Assembly (NCBI RefSeq): GCF_900109785.1
Contig: NZ_FOBH01000014.1
Location: 1 to 50,966 of the forward strand
Direction: 5' to 3'
From: Nitrosovibrio tenuis
Lineage (GTDB): Bacteria > Pseudomonadota > Gammaproteobacteria > Burkholderiales > Nitrosomonadaceae
Length of the DNA stretch: 50,966 nucleotides
Part shown: piece after piece, positions 26,188 to 36,021 of the stretch
How positions within the stretch are numbered: position 1 is the first letter of the stretch
Layout: each line of letters starts with the position of its first letter
Notes under the pieces: model-generated
Seen by the model: the letters and a program-made list of their open reading frames with translations, nothing else
What the model was told of the DNA's origin: nothing
The model's database searches: none
Translations under genes and position numbers: made by a program

Positions 26188-26287
26188 ATTTATCCGTTGC
26201 CGCTGAGTTTCTCCTTCTCAGTGGCCTTTCAGCCAGCCAGCCCATCCCCGGCAAGCCAGCCACTTTTTTTTAACCGACTTGTCAGGG
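26188..26287 (+). promoter_or_regulatory. Conserved structured 5' leader of TonB receptor gene, copy 2
   Basis: Partner of 10005-10100. TTGCC (26197-26201) can pair with GGCAA (26250-26254) around the hairpin GCTGAG/CTCAGT (26202-26207 with 26217-26222, one G-T pair), then AAGCCAGCC, an eight-T run and CTTGTCAG. Loop and flanking sequences differ from copy 1 while the pairing is kept. Confidence 0.5.
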
Positions 26288-26288
26288 C

Positions 26289-28867
26289 TTGCTGGCTGTG
26301 GCGCAGCATAAAACAACACTGAGCAATGATATAGCCGCTCTTCGCCTTACTACGGGCGTTCTGGACGCGGTTTCTCCTCTTTCCATTTATCCTCACCGGT
26401 TGCATGCTTCCTGGTCGCGCAGAAGCTGTCGATTGCGTGCTCTTGCGGCGTTCCACGGCATCCTGATCTGCCTGGGAACGATCTTCATGACATCCGCCTA
26501 TGACGCCCGTGCGGAGTCAGCCAGTGCCGCCGATACCGCGGTGCAGTCATTCAACATTCTCCCGAGCCCGCTGGAAGATACACTGAACCGTTTTGCGCAA
26601 CAAACGGGTATCACGCTTTCGTTCAATGCGGCCGAGATAAAAGGACTGATGACCCAAGGACTACAGGGAGATTTCACTGTTCAGGCCGGGTTAAATCAAT
26701 TACCGATCGGCAGCGGTTTGCAAGCAGTGCCCCAGGCGAATGGGTATGCCATAAAGAGAACGCAGGAATCTACAGCCAGTGCCCCCTCCGGTACCGCATC
26801 CTCTAGCGGCGTGCCGGTACTTCCGCCGCTTGTGGTGTCGGCAAGCAAGGGACGTGACTACGCCGTCGCCCAAAGCGTGACCGCCACTAAGACAAATACG
26901 CTCTTACGCGATGTGCCGCAAGCCATCACCGTCGTGACGCAGGATCTGATCAAGGATCAGGGAATGCTGAGCATGGCCGATGTGGTGCGCTATGTTCCTG
27001 GCGTGGGGATGGCGCAAGGAGAAGGCAACACCGATGCACCGATCTTCAGGGGTAATCAATCAACAGGGAACTTTTTTGTCGATGGCATCCGTGATGATGT
27101 CGAGTATTTTCGCGACCTTTATAACATTGAGCGTGTGGAAACCCTGAAAGGTCCCAATGGCATGATCTTCGGCCGCGGTGGCGCCGGCGGCGTGATCAAC
27201 CGGGTCAGCAAGGTGGCTGGTTGGGATCCCATACGCTCCTTCTCGTTCCAGGCAGGGTCATTCGGGACGAAACGGCTGTTAATGGACGTCGGCCAGGGCT
27301 TGAACGATGTGGCGGCTTTTCGCGTCAATGCCATGTATGAAAATTCCGGCAGTTACCGTGACGGTGTCCACTTGAGCCGCCACGGCATCAATCCTACGCT
27401 TACGCTCAAGCCGACGGACCGCACCAACATTACTATGGGGGGAGAGTATTTTCGCGACGATCGTGTCGCCGACCGCGGTATTCCATCTTTCATGGGGCGC
27501 CCCATTGATACCAGTACATCCACTTTCTTTGGCGATCCTCGCCGCAGTCCGACGGGTACCACGGTTCTCAGTTTGTACTCATTGATCGAGCATGGGTTCG
27601 ACAATGGCGTTACCTTTCGCAATCGCACACGCTATGCCGTTTACGACAAGTTTTATCAGAACATATTTCCCAGTACAGTCAGTCCTGACGGAACCATGGT
27701 TGATCTCGGTGCATACAACAGTTCCATGAAGCGCAGCAACGTCTTCAACCAGTCTGACCTGATGTACACCCTGAATACGGGGCCACTGGAACACAGACTG
27801 TTGGCGGGAATCGAGGTAGGCCAACAAATTACCAATAACTTGCGCAAGACCGGTTATTTCAACAACGATGTCTTCTCGGGCACAGATCATCCGGACGACC
27901 CGGAGGATGACGCCCTTTTCAGTTCGGTGTCAGTACCGGTAATCAACCCGCGAACGGCGGACCCCGTCTCCTTCAGGCTCGATCCCACCGGCGTAAGCAA
28001 CCGTATTACTGCAAACATAATCGGGCTCTACGTACAGAATCAACTGAAATGGTCCAAATTTCAGGCGATACTCGGTTTGCGCTATGACGATTTCGAGTTG
28101 AAATTGCATAATAATCGCACTGGGGAAGAACTCAGCAAAACAAACGGATTACTCTCGCCGCGCGCCGGCCTGGTTTTCAAGCCGATTGAGCCGGTTTCCA
28201 TTTATTGGAGCTATAGCCTGGCCTATGTACCGCGTGCTGGCGATCAACTGTCCTCACTTGAAATCACCAACCAGGCACTTACCCCGGAAAGATTCATTAA
28301 TCTCGAAGCCGGCGTAAAGTGGGATATACGGCCCAACCTGGCTGTTACCGCAGCAGCATACCGGCTGGACCGTACCAACGTAGCTATTCCCGATCCGGTT
28401 AACCCGGTACGGCTACTGCTTGCCAACGCCCAGCGCAGCGAGGGCATCGAATTGGGTATCAGCGGAAGAATAACCTCGACCTGGAGCGTGATGGGTGGAT
28501 ATGCCTATCAGGACAGCAGAATCACCCGTTCACAAGGAGAGGGTGGTGAAGCAGGTTCCGTTTTGGCGCAGGTCCCCCGGCACACGTTCTCGCTATGGAA
28601 CCGTTTGGACATTACGCCATGGTGGGGCTAGCGCTGGGCGTGATCACGCGCAGCAAAATGTTCGCCGCGGTGGATGATTCGGTTGTTTTGCCGGGCTACA
28701 CGCGGCTGGATGCGGCAATGTACGCGAGACTCGACAAGCGCTTGCGTCTGCAGGTGAACGTCGAAAACATGCTTAACAAGCACTACTTTCTCTCCGCCAG
28801 CAATAACAACAACATTACGCCGGGCTCGCCGGTCGCCATACGCGGAATGGTGATATTGGATTTTTAG
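26289..28867 (+). pseudogene. TonB-dependent siderophore receptor with STN domain, frameshifted
   Basis: A paralogue of the receptor at 10114. It has an STN domain (FNILPSPLEDTLNRFAQQ), plug motifs LRDVPQAITVVTQDLIKDQG, RYVPGVG and TLKGPNGMIFGRGGAGG, and a barrel. The first frame stops at 28631 after LDITPWWG. The next frame continues exactly where the paralogue does (LALGVITRSKMFAAVDDSVVLPGY) and ends in F at 28867. One G lost from GGTGGGG at 28621-28627 explains this. Without the last two or three strands the barrel should not assemble. The start is unclear: TTG 26289 or GTG 26298, no ATG. Fur box and leader are intact, so decay is recent or the break is a sequencing error. Confidence 0.85.
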
Positions 28868-29018
28868 TGCATTGTCATTTCTGCAAACCAGGAATCCAGC
28901 AGTTTTTAAAGGGTCTCCCTAAAGCTATTTGATAGCTACCTTTAAACGGAAGGGGCTGCATGCTTTTTCGTTAAGTCGAGCCCCATATCTATACAACATT
29001 CATGCCACAGGAGGAAAA

Positions 29019-30302
29019 ATGAAAAATGCATATAAAATCGGAAACAAAGGCAAAGCATGGTTGTCGGGCAGCGCCTTCCTGGCACTTCTGGCAGCTTCGG
29101 TGCAAGTCCATGCGGCTGGGTACATGCAGACGAACCTGGTTGCAAGCACCGACGCCTACGGTGCAAGCATTGTCGATCCAACCCTCATCAATGCCTGGGG
29201 CATTGCTATCCGCCCCGCCGGCTTTGGCGGCCACTTCTGGGTGGAGAGCAACGTTGCGGGAACAACGAACCAGTTCATCGGGGATGTGGGTGGTACCCCG
29301 CTGTTTTCAGACGACCTTCGGCTGGTAACTGTCCCTGGTCCGGCGACCGGCCAGGCGGTTTCCATCGGAACGCCAACCGGCGTGGTATTCAACCCGGGCG
29401 CACGATTCCCGATAACGCAGGGATCTCTCACGGAACCGGCCAAGTTTATTTTCGCGACCGATACAGGCACCATTTCGGCATGGACTGAACGTAAAAACGC
29501 TGATGGCAGCTTCGATCGTCCGGCGTTCGCCAAGCTCGTCATTGATCGTTCGTCAGCGGGGGCACACTATTTCGGCATTGCCCTGGGTCCGGGCAATGAT
29601 CGTATCCATGTTGCAAATTTCGGAGCCAACGCAGGTATTCAGAGCTTCGACGGCAACTTCACCGAAACGAGCACTCCGGCTGCATTCGTAAACCCTTTTT
29701 CCACTTCGGCAAGCGCACAGCCCGGCGGCTATGCCCCATTCAATATCCAGGCATTGACAGGTCCGGACGGAACGAACCTGTTTGTGCCATATGCCAAAAC
29801 ACAGGAAGACCCTGAAAGGCCGGGGCAGATCCTTGGCGGTGAAGAAGTCAGCGGTGCAGGCTTCGGACGGCTCGCAGAGTTCGATGCATCCGGCGCCTTG
29901 CTGCATACCTGGGATGATCGGGGCCTGTTAAACGCACCTTGGGGAGTTGCCTTCGCTCCTGACGGTTTCGGCGTCTATAGCGGCAAGCTGCTTGTAGGCA
30001 ATTTTGGCGATGGCACAATCGTGGCATTCGATGCCGACACCCATAAGGCAATCGATTACCTGCGCGATGAGCAGGGGAACGTCATTTCCATCGACGGGTT
30101 ATGGGGCCTGCAATTCGGCAATGGCGCGAGCCTCGGCCGGGCGGATGCCCTGTATTTCGCAGCAGGACCGCACGGTGAAACTGAAGGTCTTTTTGGCCGT
30201 CTGGAGGCCGCACCGGTTCCTGAACCTGAAACGTGGGTGATGTTCGCCGCAGGGCTCACCGTTCTCGGCTGGATTATGCGGCAACGCGTGAGAAACTCCT
30301 GA
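29019..30302 (+). CDS. TIGR03118 family protein with PEP-CTERM anchor
   Basis: A 427-residue exported protein. A signal peptide (to about residue 35, VQVHAAG) precedes a TIGR03118 body, probably a beta-propeller: LVASTDAYGASIVDPTLINA, WGIAI, FIFATDTGTISAWT, NAPWGVAFAP and GKLLVGNFGDGTI. The C-terminus is PVPEPETWVMFAAGLTVLGW plus a basic tail, an exosortase signal. It should end on the cell surface. The ATG at 29019 has GAGGAA eight bases upstream; the frame open to 28929 is not needed. It converges on the PEP-CTERM gene at 30402, with a 12-bp inverted repeat spanning its stop. Confidence 0.88.
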   Translation: MKNAYKIGNKGKAWLSGSAFLALLAASVQVHAAGYMQTNLVASTDAYGASIVDPTLINAWGIAIRPAGFGGHFWVESNVAGTTNQFIGDVGGTPLFSDDLRLVTVPGPATGQAVSIGTPTGVVFNPGARFPITQGSLTEPAKFIFATDTGTISAWTERKNADGSFDRPAFAKLVIDRSSAGAHYFGIALGPGNDRIHVANFGANAGIQSFDGNFTETSTPAAFVNPFSTSASAQPGGYAPFNIQALTGPDGTNLFVPYAKTQEDPERPGQILGGEEVSGAGFGRLAEFDASGALLHTWDDRGLLNAPWGVAFAPDGFGVYSGKLLVGNFGDGTIVAFDADTHKAIDYLRDEQGNVISIDGLWGLQFGNGASLGRADALYFAAGPHGETEGLFGRLEAAPVPEPETWVMFAAGLTVLGWIMRQRVRNS

Positions 30303-30365
30303 GGCGAAGCAAGAGGTGACGGCATAAAACTCATTGATCGCCATTGAACGGAAGAGTTTCTCACG
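30287..30365. repeat. 12-bp perfect inverted repeat spanning a stop codon
   Basis: CGTGAGAAACTC (30287-30298, last codons of the TIGR03118 gene) pairs with GAGTTTCTCACG (30354-30365) across 55 bp. It lies between two convergent PEP-CTERM genes and could be a long-range bidirectional stem. Confidence 0.6.
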
Positions 30366-30401
30366 GTACCCCAGGTGTGGGCGCTACGTCAATCCGTGGA
30401 G

Positions 30402-31214
30402 TCATCCACGTCGTTCTCCACGCGGGCGCCGGGCTATCGCGCCCATCAGGCCCAAGCCTGCCAGCAGCATTGCATAGGATTCCGGTTCAGGCACGGCGCT
30501 GACTGGAGAGTTTGCAGAGAGATCGAAGTTGATGTGGAGAGATCCACTGCCAGCGCCGTTCGCGAAAACGCCAAATACAAGAGTTCCAGATTGCATTTGC
30601 GGGGAAGTGCGCCCGTAGTTGTTATCTAATGTATAGGAAACGCCGGAATTGGAGTACGAGCTCCCGTTGTTCGCAAAGTTTTGAAAGCTGGCGGTCCCAT
30701 TGACTGAAGCGTGGTCGTAGCTGTAGCAATAATAGCAGCCAGTTGTAGCCCCAGTCAGGCTGATCGTATAAGGAACGGTTACGGTCAGCACACCGGGGCC
30801 GCTGAAGGAGAAATTCTCGTCTCGACTGCCCGAAGAATACGTAGTGCCATCTTCCATCGCATTTGCGGTTCCCGAAAAGCTCAGCGGGGATGCCAACGCG
30901 TTGGCATATGTAGTTCCTGCATCCGCATTAGCTTCCGCGGTGGCTGTCCAATTATTGACCGACTTTGAATTATTCTCATATAAACCGGGAGACGCAGCAT
31001 ACGAGCTTAGCGACGTATTCTGACCGGAAAAAGTTACCGTAGGCGTTACCCCGCTAATCCCGGTAACCGATAGCTGGAGCTTGCTCCAGTCGATGGTAGC
31101 TGTAGCTGTAACCGGATTTACAATATCGGCTGCAAAAAGAGACTGGCTAAATCCGCTTCCAATAGCAATAGCGCATGCTACAACCGGAAGCCCGCTTTTA
31201 ATTAAGTTGTTCAT
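30402..31214 (-). CDS. PEP-CTERM sorting domain protein
   Basis: A 270-residue exported protein: signal peptide to about residue 29 (SQSLFAAD), then a Ser/Thr/Gly/Asn-rich beta-type body with one Cys pair in TTGCYYCYSYD, then PEPESYAMLLAGLGLMGAI and a strongly basic tail. The body matches no family I know. A CGGAGG ribosome-binding site precedes the ATG. Its sorting signal is nearly identical to that of the protein at 7452, so both probably use the same exosortase. It is convergent with the TIGR03118 gene. Confidence 0.85.
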   Translation of the reverse strand: MNNLIKSGLPVVACAIAIGSGFSQSLFAADIVNPVTATATIDWSKLQLSVTGISGVTPTVTFSGQNTSLSSYAASPGLYENNSKSVNNWTATAEANADAGTTYANALASPLSFSGTANAMEDGTTYSSGSRDENFSFSGPGVLTVTVPYTISLTGATTGCYYCYSYDHASVNGTASFQNFANNGSSYSNSGVSYTLDNNYGRTSPQMQSGTLVFGVFANGAGSGSLHINFDLSANSPVSAVPEPESYAMLLAGLGLMGAIARRPRGERRG

Positions 31215-31461
31215 ATAAACCTCCGTATATCGAAGAGACTCATCTTCATTTCAGCGGAATCGCTGAATTTCGAATATAAGTTGAATGCGTTCGATTTTCG
31301 GTGGGTCGATGTACAGACAAAAAAAGTAAACCGGGTTTATTCGCGGCTTTTGTTACGCTCCTTTAATAGGTGGTCTCCAGCAGGGTGTCTTCCAGCAGGT
31401 GGATATCATCCCAATGAAATTGAACTGGGTGACATTTTTTATACTTAGGCTTGTAAGCTGC

Positions 31462-31662
31462 CTAGCAGCACCGGCTGATCTTTCCATTCCCGCCGTAGCG
31501 TGCCTCCTGACGCTCGCGGAAGAATTTTTCATAAGACATGACCGGCTGGTCTGGATGAACGTTTGCCATATGTGTAACGTAGGCGCTGTATTCGGGCACA
31601 CCTACCATCAGCCGCAGGCTTTGGTTGACATAGCGTCCCGCTCGGATAATCCTGTTTAGCAT
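31462..31662 (-). CDS. YbdD/YjiX family small protein (CstA partner)
   Basis: A 66-residue protein with the family pattern: RAGRYVNQSLRLMVGVPEYS, then YVTHMANVHPDQPVMSYEKF, FRERQEARYGG and a C-terminal cysteine pair. Such proteins are almost always encoded directly after CstA-type transporters, as here (20-bp gap, same strand), and are thought to be needed for transport. A GGTG site precedes the ATG. The gene order cstA then ybdD supports translation from one mRNA. Confidence 0.88.
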   Translation of the reverse strand: MLNRIIRAGRYVNQSLRLMVGVPEYSAYVTHMANVHPDQPVMSYEKFFRERQEARYGGNGKISRCC

Positions 31663-31682
31663 GATTCACCTTTATTCTAATT

Positions 31683-33758
31683 TCATGTCTTGGATATGAT
31701 GGCTTCAGCGGGCAATAATTCAAACGGCGCTTCCCTGGCGCTGGGTCTGCCCAAGGCACGTGCCTGCAGGACCGTCCTGATACCGAAACCCAGCATGCTG
31801 ATCAGTACCAGCATGAACAGCGCGGCAAGCGAAGCATTTACATAATCGTTAAAAATCACCTGCTGCATCTGCTCGATCGATTTTGCTGGAGCCAGAACCT
31901 GCCCGTTCGCAACCGCTTCCTTATATTTATTCGCGTGTGCCAGAAAGCCGATACGTGGATTGGCATCGAAGATCTTCTGCCAGGCCGCAGTCAGCGTACA
32001 AACCAGCACCCATGACGTCGGAATGATAGTGACCCAGGCAAAACGGTCGCGCTTCATTTTGAACAGGACGCTGGTACAGAGAATCAAGGCAACGCCCGCC
32101 AGCATCTGATTGGAGATCCCGAACAGCGGCCACAAGGTATTGATGCCGCCGAGTGGATCCACCACGCCCTGATACAAAAAATAGCCCCAGCCCGCCACGC
32201 ACAGTGCCGTGGCGATCAGATTGGCAACCAGCGAGTCGGTCCGCTTCATCGATGGAATGAAAGCTCCCAGCAGATCCTGCAGCATGAAGCGTCCGGCGCG
32301 AGTCCCCGCATCTACCGCGGTCAGGATGAACAGTGCCTCGAACAGGATGGCGAAGTGATACCAGAACGCCATCATGGCTTTGCCCCCCGCGAACTCCGAC
32401 AGGATGTGCGCCATGCCGACTGCCAACGTCGGCGCGCCGCCGGTACGGGAGATGATCGTGTGTTCGCCCACATCTTTCGCCGTCTGCGTAATCATTTCCG
32501 GCGTAATATAAAAGCCCCATTGAGATATGGTTTGCGCGGCGGATTCCGCGGTGGTGCCGATTATTGCGGCCGGACTGTTCATGGCGAAGTACACCCCGGG
32601 CTCAAGAGTGGAAGCGGCCACCAGAGCCATTATGGCGACGAACGATTCCATGAGCATGGCCCCGTAGCCGATGAAACGGGCATCGGTCTCGTTTCTGATC
32701 ATTTTAGGGGTGGTGCCGGACGATATGAGCGAATGGAAACCGGATACAGCCCCGCAGGCAATGGTAATGAACAGGAAGGGGAACAGACTCCCCGACCAGA
32801 CCGGGCCGGAACCATCCACAAACTGTGTGAATGCCGGCATCTTGAGCTGGGGCGACACAAAAATGACGCCGATCGCCAAACCAACGATGGTGCCGATCTT
32901 CAGGAAGGTGGACAGGTAGTCCCGCGGCGCCAGCAACAACCATATCGGTAGTACGGAAGCGACGAATCCATATGCAATGAGCAGCCAGGTGAGCTGTTCC
33001 CCCGTCAAGGTGAACAGGGCGGCCAGCGAGGGGATTTCCTGTACATACTGTCCACCGACTATGGACATCATCAGCAGTATAAAACCAATCAGCGAGACTT
33101 CACCAATGGCGCCAGGACGGACATAACGGGCATATACTCCCATGAGCAGGGCGATGGGGATCGTGGCGGCGACGGTAAATGTTCCCCACGGGGATTCAGC
33201 CAGGGCCTTGACTACAATCAGCGCCAGCACTGCCAGCAGCACCAGCATGATAAAGAAGGTGCCGAACAAGGCGATCGTGCCGGGGATGCGCCCCAGTTCA
33301 GATTTGATCAGATCACCTAGTGAGCGCCCATCGCGTCGCGTGGAAATGAAGAGCACAGTAAAATCTTGCACTGCGCCGGCGAACACGACACCGGTCAAAA
33401 GCCACAACATGCCGGGCATATAACCCATCTGCGCCGCAAGAATCGGGCCGACGAGGGGACCTGCTCCGGCAATCGCGGCAAAATGATGCCCGAACAATAC
33501 GTATTTATGGGTGGGCACGTAGTCCAGCCCGTCGTTGAACTTGTAGGCCGGGGTCATGCGCGTCGGGTCCAGCCGCAACACCCGGCTAGCGATAAACTGG
33601 CTGTAGAAGCGATAGGCGATGGCAAAGACGCAAACAGTGGCGACAACGATCCAGATGGCGCCAATGGATTCACCACGGTTCAACGCAATAAACGCGAAGG
33701 CGAAGGCGCCAAGCATCGCAAATGCCAGCCAGCCGAGTTTAGCAATTACACTGCTCAT
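31683..33758 (-). CDS. cstA: Carbon starvation protein A (pyruvate/peptide transporter)
   Basis: A 691-residue inner-membrane transporter with about 16-18 helices. The N-terminal CstA domain shows RFYSQFIASRVLRLD, PTHKYVLFGHHFAAIAGAGPLVGP and GAVQDFTVLFISTRRDGRSLG; later GAVSGFHSLISSGTTPKMI and GGAPTLAVGMAHIL are also family-typical. CstA/BtsT proteins import pyruvate or peptides under carbon limitation. A GGAG site precedes the ATG. YbdD follows. In an autotroph, salvage of released pyruvate is an inference. No sensor kinase such as BtsS is adjacent. Confidence 0.93.
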   Translation of the reverse strand: MSSVIAKLGWLAFAMLGAFAFAFIALNRGESIGAIWIVVATVCVFAIAYRFYSQFIASRVLRLDPTRMTPAYKFNDGLDYVPTHKYVLFGHHFAAIAGAGPLVGPILAAQMGYMPGMLWLLTGVVFAGAVQDFTVLFISTRRDGRSLGDLIKSELGRIPGTIALFGTFFIMLVLLAVLALIVVKALAESPWGTFTVAATIPIALLMGVYARYVRPGAIGEVSLIGFILLMMSIVGGQYVQEIPSLAALFTLTGEQLTWLLIAYGFVASVLPIWLLLAPRDYLSTFLKIGTIVGLAIGVIFVSPQLKMPAFTQFVDGSGPVWSGSLFPFLFITIACGAVSGFHSLISSGTTPKMIRNETDARFIGYGAMLMESFVAIMALVAASTLEPGVYFAMNSPAAIIGTTAESAAQTISQWGFYITPEMITQTAKDVGEHTIISRTGGAPTLAVGMAHILSEFAGGKAMMAFWYHFAILFEALFILTAVDAGTRAGRFMLQDLLGAFIPSMKRTDSLVANLIATALCVAGWGYFLYQGVVDPLGGINTLWPLFGISNQMLAGVALILCTSVLFKMKRDRFAWVTIIPTSWVLVCTLTAAWQKIFDANPRIGFLAHANKYKEAVANGQVLAPAKSIEQMQQVIFNDYVNASLAALFMLVLISMLGFGIRTVLQARALGRPSAREAPFELLPAEAIISKT

Positions 33759-33954
33759 CTGTTCTCCAATGTGAAATATTTTTCGTTCTGAAACTTGCCA
33801 CGCGCTTAAATAGAGGAAGCGGTTAAATAGAGGAGTAGCCGCGGTCGAGTCTGGCCGTCGTCTCTACGGACGATCGCAAATCCGTCCAGGAACATCGGAA
33901 CAGAGCGGCAAAAAGTCATGTTCCGCGATAACGGCGCATTTTGCCACCAGAGGT

Positions 33955-34524
33955 TCAGCGAAACGGACGGCTCAGAAAAGGGGACCCGGAGAGTCCGAAA
34001 CGCCAGGGTGTATCCGTTGCCTTGGATATACCGATGCGCGGACCCGTCAAAACATGAATTTGTTCCTCAGGAGCCAGCAGCTGAAACGGTGGCTGGTCGA
34101 TCAACAGTCCATTATGCGTATCCGTAATACCGAGTGCCTGACAAACTCGTCCGGGACCGGCACAAAGGAGCCGTTTCTCATTCAGTCCGCGTCTGACTCG
34201 TATGATCTCCAGCCCGGCGACTGGTTCGAGTGCGCGAATCAAAACGCCCGCGCCATGCCCTTCCGCCTGGCAGACGAAATTCAGGCACCAATGAATCCCA
34301 TACGAACGATATATATATGCCCGGCCGGGAGGGCCGAACATTACTTTATTCCGCTGGGTTGGACCGGAGAAGCTATGTGAAGCCGGATCATCATGATCGT
34401 AGGCTTCCGTTTCCACAATCGTTCCCCCGACCCCATTGACCAGCAAGGTTGAGCCTATCAGAGACCGGGCCACATCAACCGAGGAGGCGAAAAAATCAAT
34501 AGATGCCGAGGAGGGTACACTCAT
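33955..34524 (-). CDS. DNA-3-methyladenine glycosylase (AAG/MPG type)
   Basis: A 189-residue base-excision repair enzyme that removes alkylated purines. It has the MPG signature: [32 protein letters not shown] with the catalytic Glu, [28 protein letters not shown] and [15 protein letters not shown]. Length is slightly short of the usual 195-210. The ATG at 34522-34524 overlaps the start codon of a divergent small gene by two bases; a TATAAA block close upstream on the minus strand would leave almost no leader. A later start is unlikely because the family's helix follows within ten residues. Confidence 0.9.
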   Translation of the reverse strand: MSVPSSASIDFFASSVDVARSLIGSTLLVNGVGGTIVETEAYDHDDPASHSFSGPTQRNKVMFGPPGRAYIYRSYGIHWCLNFVCQAEGHGAGVLIRALEPVAGLEIIRVRRGLNEKRLLCAGPGRVCQALGITDTHNGLLIDQPPFQLLAPEEQIHVLTGPRIGISKATDTPWRFGLSGSPFLSRPFR

Positions 34525-34684
34525 GCAGCAATTTTATACAGAAGACCTGATTGCTGAAACCGTCTCCCGGGCAATAGAGAAAACTTTTTTAGAAAGCGGC
34601 CTGATATTGCAGTACGAATTGACCTCTGCTGGAAGTTTAACGATTTCACCTGAAGCGTTGGTGTTGAATATGGGCCGGTTCTGA
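34523..34684 (+). CDS. Small hypothetical protein, 53 residues
   Basis: The peptide begins [20 protein letters not shown] and ends in LVLNMGRF; it is acidic, helical at the start, and I do not recognise it. The ATG at 34523 has GAGGAGGG seven bases upstream, one of the best ribosome-binding sites in the window, so I prefer it to the longer frame from 34436. It is divergent from the glycosylase gene; the two ATGs overlap in a single CATG. Confidence 0.55.
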   Translation: MQQFYTEDLIAETVSRAIEKTFLESGLILQYELTSAGSLTISPEALVLNMGRF

Positions 34685-35035
34685 TAGTCAAAAGTGAGCT
34701 TTGCTATTGTGGCCTTTCAGTAACCAGTTAATACGGGATTGCCGTTCCCTTTACCTTATCCACCGGCGCATCCAGATAGCCGGCAACCGACCAGAAATTA
34801 AGGACAGGGAAAACGCTTTAACAAGAGAGCTAGTCATTAAATAACCTCTGCATATCCTGTCATGACAGGTCATATTGATGGATAGGGATATTACTGAGGC
34901 GGAAAATAAATTAGAAAGATTAAAATATTCTGTCTTTATCAGAAGTTAAGCTATAGAAAAGCAAGTATTGGTCCGAAATTTGCTGTTGAGGATAAGATCC
35001 GGATCGCTGCTCCCACTTCAAGCAGGTCATCGAAA
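34685..35035. other. Gene-free spacer
   Basis: An AT-rich spacer between two rightward genes. No terminator, RNA or repeat was recognised. Confidence 0.45.
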
Positions 35036-35971
35036 TTGTCGATTAATAAGTTTCCGAACAGTAAGAGGAAGATAAAGATATCCGCGCCAGTACTCATGAT
35101 TGCGGCAACTTTGCTTTTCGCAACCATGAGCATGTGTGTCAAGTTCGCTTCGGCGGACTACAGCACGGGTGAAATCGTGTTTTACCGCGGCATTGTGGGA
35201 GCGGCGATTATGATATTGCTCACCCGGATACGGGGTGAGACACTTCGTACCAGGCTGCCAGTCATGCATTTCTGGAGGAGCCTGACAGGCGTAAGCGCGT
35301 TGGGGCTATGGTTTTATGCCATCGAAAAACTGCCGCTTTCAACCGCGGTGACGTTGAACTACATGTCTCCCATCTGGATGGTTGTCGTCCTCATTGGCGG
35401 CTCGGCTTTGCGTAACGTGGAGAGGGTGGATGCTCGCCTGATATACACGGTGTTATTCGGTTTCGCTGGTGTGATTTGCGTTCTTCAGCCGACCATGGAG
35501 CGTGATCAGTTATGGGGCGGACTGATGGGCCTGCTGTCGGGCCTGCTTACCGCCTTGGCATATTTGCATGTGGCTGCGCTTGGCCGGGCCGGTGAACCGG
35601 AGGACCGTGTGGTATTTTATTTTTCTGTAGGTAGCATTGCGGCGGGCGCTTTAGTGACGACATTCCTCGATGAATGGCATTGGCATACCTTCCAGGGTCT
35701 GGGGATGCTGCTTGCGGTGGGCGTATTGGCGACACTGGCGCAGCTTTTGCTGACTCGTGCTTATAATATTGGCCGCATGCTCGTCAATGGCAGTCTTCAG
35801 TATCTCGGTATTGCCTGGTCTTACCTGTATGGCGTCCTGTTTTTTGGCGATACTGTCACCGCTATTGCGCTATCGGGAATGTTTTTGATTGTGGTGGCGG
35901 GCATCGCCGCCACGAGACTTCGCCAGTCCTCCAGGAAGGCTGGCGATATCAGTACGTCGCCCGAATCATGA
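35036..35971 (+). CDS. EamA/DMT family transporter
   Basis: A 311-residue inner-membrane protein with ten predicted helices in two EamA repeats. SMCVKFASADYSTGEIVFYRG and ALGLWFYAIEKLPLSTAVTL with SPIWMVVV mark the first; LTRAYNIGRMLVNGSLQYLGI and YGVLFFGDTVT the second. DMT exporters move amino acids, metabolites or drugs; the substrate is unknown. The frame starts at TTG 35036, giving a 20-residue basic cytoplasmic lead; an ATG at 35096 would start inside the first helix. No strong ribosome-binding site decides. Confidence 0.85.
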   Translation: MSINKFPNSKRKIKISAPVLMIAATLLFATMSMCVKFASADYSTGEIVFYRGIVGAAIMILLTRIRGETLRTRLPVMHFWRSLTGVSALGLWFYAIEKLPLSTAVTLNYMSPIWMVVVLIGGSALRNVERVDARLIYTVLFGFAGVICVLQPTMERDQLWGGLMGLLSGLLTALAYLHVAALGRAGEPEDRVVFYFSVGSIAAGALVTTFLDEWHWHTFQGLGMLLAVGVLATLAQLLLTRAYNIGRMLVNGSLQYLGIAWSYLYGVLFFGDTVTAIALSGMFLIVVAGIAATRLRQSSRKAGDISTSPES

Positions 35972-36021
35972 GTCCGCGGTAAGTCCCTTCCTCGTGGCCC
36001 TATCCCTCTTGTCGCAAGACT

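Noticed and set aside
32355-32951. Rightward 198-codon frame inside cstA
   Set aside because: Antisense of a strongly supported transporter gene; no family features.
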